This document shows positions 1 to 4,774 of a DNA stretch of 5,361 bases, piece by piece. This DNA comes from Promethearchaeota archaeon (GTDB lineage Archaea > Asgardarchaeota > Lokiarchaeia > Sigynarchaeales > SOKP01): assembly GCA_019894655.1 (NCBI GenBank), contig JAGXNZ010000175.1, positions 1-5,361 on the forward strand, given 5' to 3'. The notes beneath the pieces were generated by a model that searched no databases, was not told the origin of the DNA, and saw only the letters and a program-made list of their open reading frames with translations. Position 1 is the stretch's first letter. Each line of letters starts with the position of its first letter. The position numbers and the translations under genes were made by a program.

Positions 1-1
1 C

Positions 2-544
2 TTGGCAAACGAACCCCATAACAGTTTGAAATCTGGGGCGTTTTTTAAGGTACTTTACGATAAAACAAAGAAATTAGATAGTACAAGACCCGTAACTGTA
101 GTAAATATGATGGGTGTAAAAGAAAAAGCTTTTGAATTCTGCGAAGTATTATGTATCAATCGATATTATGGATGGTATATGCAACCTGGAAATCTTGACG
201 AAGCCTGCGAAATTCTTTCAAAAGAAATGGACAAAATATATGAAAAACATCGTAAACCAATTATTCTAAGCGAATTTGGAGCAGACACAATTCCTGGATG
301 GCATTCTCAACCGCCCGAAATGTTTAGCGAAGAATATCAAGCTGATTTCTTAAGAAAATACATTGATGTATGCCGTAGTAAACCTTACGTGATAGGTGAA
401 CATGTATGGAACCTTTGTGACTTTAAAACATCTCAAGGGATTATGAGAATGGGTTCAATGAATCATAAAGGTGTGTTTACTCGTGATCGGCGCCCCAAAA
501 TGGCAGCACATTTGTTGCGTAAGTTATGGAACGAAAAAGATTAA
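2..544 (+). CDS. uidA: Beta-glucuronidase (GH2), C-terminal fragment
   Basis: This is the last 180 residues of a glycoside hydrolase family 2 beta-glucuronidase, which releases glucuronic acid from beta-glucuronides with retention of configuration. The gene is cut by the left edge: the TTG at position 2 is an internal Leu codon, not a start. The visible part is the second half of the TIM barrel. The acid/base is Glu4 in ANEP and the nucleophile is Glu91 in LSEFG (E. coli E413 and E504). NRYYGWY at 53-59 and VWN at 135-137 match active-site segments of the E. coli enzyme. Asn154-His155-Lys156 is the NxK motif that binds the sugar carboxylate, so glucuronidase is favoured over galactosidase or mannosidase. 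The protein ends soon after the barrel, without the longer E. coli tail. No signal peptide can be judged. The next gene starts only 25 nt downstream but has no obvious functional link. Confidence 0.93.
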   Translation: MANEPHNSLKSGAFFKVLYDKTKKLDSTRPVTVVNMMGVKEKAFEFCEVLCINRYYGWYMQPGNLDEACEILSKEMDKIYEKHRKPIILSEFGADTIPGWHSQPPEMFSEEYQADFLRKYIDVCRSKPYVIGEHVWNLCDFKTSQGIMRMGSMNHKGVFTRDRRPKMAAHLLRKLWNEKD

Positions 545-569
545 AATTTAAACTATAGTGATTAAAAGT

Positions 570-1085
570 ATGAGAGAGGATTTAGAAGGATTATCAAAAG
601 ATGAATTGTTGAACTATATTGAGGATTTAAGCAAGAATTGGCTTGCAATTGACGGTACTTGGTTCCAAGCCGTTGAAAAAGAATTTGGATTAGAGAAAGC
701 CATTGAACTTGATGTAGCGCAGTGGAAAAAATTTACTATTATTGAAGCAAAGCGAATTATGAGACGGTTTAATATTCCAGAAAATGGAGGAATCCCAGGA
801 TTAGTTAAAGCGTTAAGATACAGAGTTTACGCAAATATTAACATCCAAGAAATTATTGAGATTTCTAACGATCGCTGTGTGTTTCGGATGAACAATTGCC
901 GAGTTCAGTACGCAAGAAAAAGAAGCAATCTTCCGGATTTCCCTTGTAAACCAGTAGGGATTATTGAATACGAAAATTTTGCTAAAACGATCGATCCAAG
1001 GATCGAAACGAGATGTATATGCTGTCCTCCAGAAGAGCATCCGGAAAATTACTATTGCGCCTGGGAATTCACTATCGAAGAATAA
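570..1085 (+). CDS. DUF6125 family protein
   Basis: A soluble protein of 171 aa that I recognise as the DUF6125 type, which is distantly reminiscent of L-2-amino-thiazoline-4-carboxylate hydrolase-like proteins. Its activity is not established. Numbering from the upstream GTG (558), family-like segments are LSKDELL (13-18), KNWLAIDGTWFQAVE (26-40), a helical stretch around 50-70, FRMNNCRVQ (109-117), DFPCKPVG (127-134) and a C-terminal RCICCPP...HP....CAW motif (152-169). Cysteines 107, 114, 130, 153, 155, 156 and 167 are concentrated in the last 70 residues and could bind a metal or act as thiols; this is inference. I chose ATG 570 because an A/T-rich box (543-553) lies about 24 nt upstream, fitting a leaderless mRNA. 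GTG 558 would add four residues. There is no Shine-Dalgarno. The HdrD-like pair starts 88 nt downstream on the same strand. Confidence 0.85.
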   Translation: MREDLEGLSKDELLNYIEDLSKNWLAIDGTWFQAVEKEFGLEKAIELDVAQWKKFTIIEAKRIMRRFNIPENGGIPGLVKALRYRVYANINIQEIIEISNDRCVFRMNNCRVQYARKRSNLPDFPCKPVGIIEYENFAKTIDPRIETRCICCPPEEHPENYYCAWEFTIEE

Positions 1086-1139
1086 TATCCAGTAAATAAA
1101 ATTAATAATGGTTGTAGTACGATTAAAACTATTAAAAAA

Positions 1140-1153
1140 AAATTAATAATTAT
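1140..1153 (+). promoter_or_regulatory. Possible TATA box upstream of Fe-S copy 1
   Basis: An A-run is followed by aattaataatta, centred about 26 nt before ATG 1174. The position suits a leaderless archaeal promoter, but the whole 88-nt gap is A/T-rich, so the assignment is weak. Confidence 0.25.
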
Positions 1154-1173
1154 TCAAAATAACAAAAAGCTGT

Positions 1174-2208
1174 ATGAATATGTTTGATAAATCGCATTGT
1201 AAAGAATGTACAACAGTTGCTTGTATGATGAAGTGTCAATGGATCAATTTTGAGAGTATTGACGCGGCTAAAAAAGAAGTTGCTAAATTGATTAATGAAG
1301 ATGAGGATTGTCGTATATTGAAGGATTGCATGCTATGTTTTTCTTGCGATGAGTATTGTCCATATAATTCGCATCCTTTTGACATAATTAATGAGTTGCA
1401 GGAAAAATACAATTCTCAAAATATTCTACCCGCAATTACTCAAAATGCAATTGATGGTTATGGAGCAAAGAGAGAATTTATCCCGCGCCCGATAGATCCT
1501 GAAAAGCCAATTTTAGATAAATGTGCGTTCCCTAAAATGAATGTAAAAGAAATGCAGGGACCAATGTTTGATGATCTACAATCAGTTGGTGGTTTACATT
1601 ACTTTTGTCAATTAATATACCAGCATTTAGCAAAACCTTCCATTATCAAAGAAAGGGTGCCACTGATTCTTGAAAACTTCATAAAAACTGGTGTTAATAA
1701 GGATACTGAGGTCATCTGTTGGCATGACGAGTGCTATGGATTGTATACTTCATATTGTCAAAGGAACAACCTTGAAGTGCCTTTTAAACCCGTTCATATT
1801 TTTGAATATGTCTATAATTATCTGAAGGATCATGAATCTGATATCAAGAAACTAAACTTAAAAGCTGCTTATCAACGTAACTGTTCCAATCGTTACGTAC
1901 CTAAAACTGATGAGATTCTTGATAGCATATGCGAACTTATCGGGATAGAACGGGTTGCTAGGAAATTTGACAGAGAAAACGGTATATGTTGCGCTGCACC
2001 TTTTGCACCGAGGGGTCGTAAAAATTTAGTTCGTAAAACTCAAAACGACAATGTTCAGGACATGGTAGACCATGGTGCTGAGGTTTGTATATTCAACTGC
2101 CCTATGTGTAAGGATACATTAGAAAGGAAAGTTACTGCTAAAGGAATTAAAAGTTATTTCATTAGTGACTTAGCGAGACTTGCTTTAGGAGAAAAGTTGG
2201 AATATTAA
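1174..2208 (+). CDS. HdrD/GlpC-like (Fe-S)-binding protein, copy 1 (CCAA variant)
   Basis: A 344-aa cytosolic iron-sulfur protein of the heterodisulfide reductase D / GlpC type, which relays electrons to or from a thiol/disulfide or organic-acid couple. Two four-Cys motifs lie near the N-terminus: C9-x2-C12-x4-C17-x3-C21, followed by QW rather than Pro, and the classical C52-x2-C55-x2-C58-x3-C62-Pro. The C-terminal CCG domain fits the family spacing: C237-x34-C272-C273-x35-C309-x2-C312. The usual CCG glycine is Ala here (CCAA, 272-275). The first CCG domain is degenerate: C117, a single C145 where CC is expected, then C182-x4-C187 inside an HDECYG motif, and C195. No membrane segment or signal peptide is seen, so a membrane subunit would be separate. 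ATG 1174 is used; ATG 1180 is also in frame. It is a tandem paralog of the next gene, about half identical by eye. The electron donor and acceptor are unknown. Confidence 0.88.
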   Translation: MNMFDKSHCKECTTVACMMKCQWINFESIDAAKKEVAKLINEDEDCRILKDCMLCFSCDEYCPYNSHPFDIINELQEKYNSQNILPAITQNAIDGYGAKREFIPRPIDPEKPILDKCAFPKMNVKEMQGPMFDDLQSVGGLHYFCQLIYQHLAKPSIIKERVPLILENFIKTGVNKDTEVICWHDECYGLYTSYCQRNNLEVPFKPVHIFEYVYNYLKDHESDIKKLNLKAAYQRNCSNRYVPKTDEILDSICELIGIERVARKFDRENGICCAAPFAPRGRKNLVRKTQNDNVQDMVDHGAEVCIFNCPMCKDTLERKVTAKGIKSYFISDLARLALGEKLEY

Positions 2209-2214
2209 ATTTAC

Positions 2215-2230
2215 CTTGTTTTTTTTTAAT
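2215..2230 (+). terminator. T-tract terminator after Fe-S copy 1
   Basis: A run of nine T residues (2219-2227) lies 11 nt after the stop codon of the first Fe-S gene, without a strong hairpin. Archaeal RNA polymerase terminates at such tracts. It would separate the two paralogs into independent or partly independent transcripts. Confidence 0.5.
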
Positions 2231-2254
2231 TCTCATTATAATTATTATTAATAT

Positions 2255-2271
2255 AGAGAAATTCATATATA
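2255..2271 (+). promoter_or_regulatory. Archaeal BRE/TATA-like promoter for Fe-S copy 2
   Basis: A purine-rich stretch (agagaaa, 2255-2261) is followed by catatata (2264-2271). Initiation about 25 nt downstream of the TATA centre falls at roughly 2292-2296, on the start codon itself, so a leaderless mRNA is predicted. Such motifs are common by chance in AT-rich DNA; the combined position with the upstream T-tract supports it. Confidence 0.4.
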
Positions 2272-2295
2272 CAAATCAAATTAAATTATAAATGG

Positions 2296-3324
2296 GTGAA
2301 GAAAATTTTCGATGAATCTAATTGTGATAAATGCGAAAGTGTGGATTGTCTAACTCGCTGCCAATGGATGGAATTTATCAATGTTGAAGAAGCGCGAGCA
2401 GAAAAAACTAAAATGATCAACGGGGAAGAATCTCGAGTATTGACTGACTGTGTTACCTGTTTTGCGTGTGATGAATATTGTCCTTATGAATCTCATCCCT
2501 TCGATCTAATAACAGAATTACAAGAGAAATACAATTCGTTAAATATAAGCCCTGGTATTATTGAGAGTACGATAAATAGATTTGCTCCACACGATCAAGT
2601 GAGATTAAAAGAAATTGACCCTAATAAACCAGTGTTAAATAAATGTGGATTGGGTAAATTAAATGCAAAAAATATGGAAGGGCAGTTGTTTGAAAATCTA
2701 CAATATGTTAGTGGTCTTGACTTTTTTTGCAACCTGATGTATCACCATTACGGAAGAGATTCTGTCATTAAAGAAAGAGCTCCAATAATATTAGCAAATA
2801 TCAAAGCTCAAGGTATTAAAGAAATGATTTGCTTTCACGACGAATGTTATGGATTCTACGCTTCGTTTTGTCCACGTAACAACATAGATCTTCCACCTGG
2901 TTTTAAAGCCGTTCATATCTACGAATATCTCTATAACTACTTAAGAGAACATGAATCTGATCTTAAACCGTTAGGTATGAAAATAGCCTATCAAAGATCC
3001 TGCTCAAATCGTTTTATCCCTGAGGTTGACGAATGGGTTGACAAAATTTGCAGTTTAATAGGCGTTGAAAGAGTGGAGAGGAAATTCGATCGAGAAAACG
3101 CGTTATGCTGCGGTGGGCTCTTTACAACTCTTGGTAAAAAAGCTTTAGGACGCAAGACTCAAAACGATAATGTTAACGATATGATAGAACATGATGCCAA
3201 AGCATGTGTGTATAATTGCTCTATGTGTAAGGAAAGCTTAGGCTCTAAAGCTGAGCGAAAAGGGTTAAAAAATTATATTCTTAGCGATCTCTGCCGAATA
3301 GCTCTCGGAGAATCTTTGGAATAG
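2296..3324 (+). CDS. HdrD/GlpC-like (Fe-S)-binding protein, copy 2 (CCGG)
   Basis: A 342-aa paralog of the preceding gene with the same architecture. Cluster motif one is C10-x2-C13-x4-C18-x3-C22 (then QW); motif two is C52-x2-C55-x2-C58-x3-C62-Pro. The degenerate first CCG domain has C117, C145, C179-x4-C184 in HDECYG, and C192. The complete second CCG domain is C236-x34-C271-C272-x35-C308-x2-C311 and keeps the canonical glycine (CCGG), unlike copy 1. This predicts two cubane clusters plus one CCG-type cluster. The most conserved stretches between the copies are CDEYCPY, HDECYG, AYQR-C-SNR, RKFDREN and RKTQNDNV. GTG 2296 is the start that matches the N-terminus of copy 1 (xFDxSxC). ATG 2292 lies four bases earlier in another frame and stops after seven codons. 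The 87-nt gap from copy 1 carries a T-tract and a TATA-like box, so separate transcription is likely. The physiological partner is unknown. Confidence 0.88.
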   Translation: MKKIFDESNCDKCESVDCLTRCQWMEFINVEEARAEKTKMINGEESRVLTDCVTCFACDEYCPYESHPFDLITELQEKYNSLNISPGIIESTINRFAPHDQVRLKEIDPNKPVLNKCGLGKLNAKNMEGQLFENLQYVSGLDFFCNLMYHHYGRDSVIKERAPIILANIKAQGIKEMICFHDECYGFYASFCPRNNIDLPPGFKAVHIYEYLYNYLREHESDLKPLGMKIAYQRSCSNRFIPEVDEWVDKICSLIGVERVERKFDRENALCCGGLFTTLGKKALGRKTQNDNVNDMIEHDAKACVYNCSMCKESLGSKAERKGLKNYILSDLCRIALGESLE

Positions 3325-3360
3325 AGTAAGCAAAAATAAAATTACGGTATTTTAAATATT

Positions 3361-3383
3361 GGCCTTTTTTCTTTTTATCTTTT
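3361..3383 (+). terminator. T-rich terminator after Fe-S copy 2
   Basis: The sequence ggcc is followed by two T-runs (six and five T residues) and a further T-rich stretch, starting 37 nt after the stop codon at 3324. This matches an archaeal pyrimidine-tract terminator and closes the Fe-S gene pair. Confidence 0.5.
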
Positions 3384-3439
3384 ATAAGTGGAGCGATTTA
3401 GAATTCAATCTTAATAATTTTTAAGGTAGCGAATATATC

Positions 3440-3449
3440 AAAATATATA
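3440..3449 (+). promoter_or_regulatory. TATA-like box for the 139-aa coiled-coil gene
   Basis: The sequence aaaatatata lies 31-40 nt before ATG 3480, with a second similar box (gaatatatc) at 3431-3439. Initiation about 26 nt downstream would give a leader of roughly 8-10 nt. No Shine-Dalgarno is present. Confidence 0.35.
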
Positions 3450-3479
3450 GAAAAAAGAAATAATAAATGAGAAATAATA

Positions 3480-3899
3480 ATGTCAGAACAAGAGTTAAGA
3501 TCTCAAATTTCAGAAAAGGAAGATGAGATTACAAGAGTTGAAGAAGACGCCTCTAAAAAGGAGGCCTCTGCTGAGAAAGAAATTGAAGCTGATTTTGATG
3601 ATAAAATTAACGATACCAAATCAAAACTCGACGTGGGAGAAGTCGATTTTAAAGAAGCCACAGAAAAATCTAAAGAATGGACAAAAAAAATGAATAAATT
3701 AACTGTGGAGGTATCTTCATTAAAAAAAAAATACGATAATTTAGTTAAGGGAAAAGCTAAAGCTTTAAATAAGAAATTGGAAGATATTCTTAAAGAAAAA
3801 AAGACCAAAATAAAATCGTACGAAACAGATATAAAAGCTTTGAGAAAGAAATTGGATAAATTAGAAGCAGAAGAATTAGAAAACCAGACAGTAGAATAA
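3480..3899 (+). CDS. Small charged coiled-coil protein, unknown function
   Basis: A 139-aa protein that I cannot assign to a family. It is very rich in Lys and Glu, contains no cysteine and only one Trp (67), and has no signal peptide or membrane segment. Two helical coiled-coil stretches are likely, about residues 3-45 and 60-135, with a short break near Asp51-Val52-Gly53-Glu54. The second half has heptad-like spacing of Leu and Ile (for example Leu100, Ile103, Ile111, Ile118, Leu121, Leu125, Leu128). This pattern suggests an elongated dimer or a scaffold, but also occurs in unrelated proteins, so similarity searches will give misleading weak hits. ATG 3480 is supported by a TATA-like box (3440-3449) about 31-40 nt upstream. 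The biased composition is consistent throughout the frame and differs from the flanking DNA, which supports real coding. It converges with the minus-strand genes. Confidence 0.72.
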   Translation: MSEQELRSQISEKEDEITRVEEDASKKEASAEKEIEADFDDKINDTKSKLDVGEVDFKEATEKSKEWTKKMNKLTVEVSSLKKKYDNLVKGKAKALNKKLEDILKEKKTKIKSYETDIKALRKKLDKLEAEELENQTVE

Positions 3900-3944
3900 G
3901 TTTTCTGCTAAATCATTTATTTTAAATTGAGTTTCAAGTCATTT

Positions 3945-4088
3945 TCAATTATTAATAGGCAACTTTTGCCCTTTTTCATTGAGGATATCTTTAGAAAAAC
4001 CCGATTGAATCTTAATCTCGTCGTATAACCAGGTTAATAATCTCATTTTAGCATTATAAATCTCGATTTCTTCTTCAAATATTTCCAT
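3945..4088 (-). CDS. Possible 47-aa small protein
   Basis: A short ORF begins with ATG at 4088 directly after an in-frame TAA and ends with TGA at 3947-3945. The product starts MEIFEEEIEIYNAKMRLLTW and continues as a charged, probably helical peptide with a single Trp (20), ending in KLPINN. The amino-acid mix looks like a real soluble protein rather than random AT-rich translation, and it fills a stretch that otherwise has no gene. A TATA-like sequence lies on the minus strand at 4141-4150, which would give a leader of about 30 nt. It has the same strand as the coiled-coil gene 146 nt upstream and could be co-transcribed with it. I recognise no family. At this length a chance ORF cannot be excluded. 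Confidence 0.38.
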   Translation of the reverse strand: MEIFEEEIEIYNAKMRLLTWLYDEIKIQSGFSKDILNEKGQKLPINN

Positions 4089-4109
4089 TTAACCAAATTA
4101 CTTATTGTT

Positions 4110-4183
4110 TCTTAATCTTGAAAAGCTTAACCTCACAAAGGCATATTTAACATACTGTTATCTACGTATTACCAAGATTAAGA
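4110..4183. repeat. 11-bp perfect inverted repeat with 52-nt spacer
   Basis: The arm tcttaatcttg (4110-4120) is the exact reverse complement of caagattaaga (4173-4183). A near copy, tcttaatctcg (10 of 11 bases), lies at 4010-4020, exactly 100 nt left of the first arm and inside the possible 47-aa ORF. The arms flank otherwise non-coding DNA between the two minus-strand ORFs. It could be a hairpin in a transcript or a pair of protein-binding half-sites, or a chance match in AT-rich DNA. Confidence 0.45.
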
Positions 4184-4202
4184 TTTAGAATAGGTTTTAA
4201 TG

Positions 4203-4230
4203 GATAAAGAAAAAGATGAAAGTAACTTTC
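4203..4230 (-). terminator. Possible terminator of the 137-aa coiled-coil gene
   Basis: Read on the minus strand, a 5-bp stem with a 3-nt loop (gaaag, tta, ctttc; 4230-4218) is followed by a T-rich tail (complement of 4217-4203) just after the stop codon. The stem is weak; the T-tract is the main support. Confidence 0.4.
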
Positions 4231-4234
4231 TTTA

Positions 4235-4648
4235 CTATTTTCTTTTAAATTTTGCTTCGATTTTTTCTAAGTCGTAAGCTACATTTTCAATAAGACCGCC
4301 TTCGATGACACTATCTAATCTATCTATTAAATCTCTTGGAAAAAGATCTATTTTCGAGACGCCATTTCTAAAATCTTTAAAATTTTCTGTTAGAATATAT
4401 TCACTTGTACTTCTTTTGGTGTCAAACTCCTCCATTACGACTTTAGAAAATAATTCAATAATTTCGTTCATAATTTTCTGTTCAAAATCTATAACTTCAC
4501 TGTTAGCGTCCTGGATCATGTGATCGTATTTTCTGTTTAACTCTTGGATTTCCTCAGCTTTTTTAGCTTCAATTTCATCAACTTTAGGTTGTAACTCCAG
4601 TTTTTTAATTTCTAACTCTTTTAATTTCGATTCTAATTGTTCAACCAT
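4235..4648 (-). CDS. Small coiled-coil protein with C-terminal globular part, unknown function
   Basis: A 137-aa protein, not recognised. Residues 1 to about 45 are a Lys/Glu/Leu-rich coiled coil (LESKLKELEIKKLELQ and onward). Residues 45-75 continue as a helix with hydrophobic spacing (Ile53, Phe55, Ile59, Ile63, Ile64, Phe67). The rest (about 75-137) is less repetitive, with Phe90, Phe93, Leu102-Phe103-Pro104 and Gly117-Gly118, and could be a small folded domain. It has no cysteine, signal peptide or membrane segment. The domain layout recalls coiled-coil adaptor or stator-like proteins, but no specific family can be named. ATG 4648 is preceded on its strand by a purine-rich and A/T-rich box 22-35 nt upstream, typical of a leaderless archaeal gene. 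It is divergent from the TatD-family gene across a 126-bp intergenic region. Confidence 0.72.
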   Translation of the reverse strand: MVEQLESKLKELEIKKLELQPKVDEIEAKKAEEIQELNRKYDHMIQDANSEVIDFEQKIMNEIIELFSKVVMEEFDTKRSTSEYILTENFKDFRNGVSKIDLFPRDLIDRLDSVIEGGLIENVAYDLEKIEAKFKRK

Positions 4649-4668
4649 ATCATCTAAATAAAGTTGGT

Positions 4669-4695
4669 TGATTAAAAATTTTATTACTCCCCTTA
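4669..4695 (-). promoter_or_regulatory. BRE/TATA-like promoter for the 137-aa gene
   Basis: On the minus strand a purine-rich element (aaggggag, within 4686-4694) precedes an A/T-rich box (complement of 4670-4683) centred about 28 nt upstream of ATG 4648. The spacing suits a leaderless transcript. Confidence 0.35.
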
Positions 4696-4739
4696 ATTTG
4701 ATATTTGAACAAAGATTAAATTGGTAGAACTATTTCATC

Positions 4740-4750
4740 ATAAAATAAAT
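4740..4750 (+). promoter_or_regulatory. TATA-like box for the TatD-family gene
   Basis: The sequence ataaaataaat is centred about 30 nt before ATG 4775, predicting a leader of only a few nucleotides. It shares the 126-bp divergent intergenic region with the coiled-coil gene promoter. Confidence 0.28.
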
Positions 4751-4774
4751 TCCATATTATTAGATTGAGACGCT

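Larger units (their letters stand above)
4089..4234. other. Intergenic stretch between minus-strand ORFs
   Basis: Together with the doubtful small ORF this makes a 335-bp stretch (3900-4234) with no confident gene. It holds the inverted repeat, a possible minus-strand TATA-like sequence (4141-4150) and the T-rich terminator of the 137-aa gene. No tRNA fold or known RNA motif was recognised. Confidence 0.5.

Noticed and set aside
813..1040. Minus-strand 75-codon ORF
   Set aside because: It lies entirely inside the DUF6125 gene on the opposite strand and its translation has no family-like pattern. The plus-strand frame is clearly coding.
1174..3324. Reading the two Fe-S genes as one split or frameshifted gene
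   Set aside because: Each has its own start, full domain set and stop, and the two align over their entire lengths, so they are tandem paralogs.
3503..3808. Minus-strand 101-codon ORF rich in Ser and Phe
   Set aside because: It is the antisense of the Lys/Glu-rich coiled-coil gene; Phe/Ser/Leu-rich low-complexity translation is the expected mirror of GAA/AAA codons.
4200..4277. Plus-strand 25-codon ORF beginning MDKEKDESNF
   Set aside because: It is very short and runs antisense into the end of the coiled-coil gene; its hydrophobic second half is the mirror of that gene's C-terminus, and the start region is better explained as a terminator T-tract.
4305..4523. Plus-strand 72-codon hydrophobic ORF
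   Set aside because: It is the antisense of the 137-aa coiled-coil gene, and its apparent hydrophobicity comes from the complement of charged codons.
4734..4740. C-box-like ATGATGA on the minus strand, possible C/D box guide RNA
   Set aside because: No D box (CUGA) follows within the intergenic region, so a C/D RNA is not supported.
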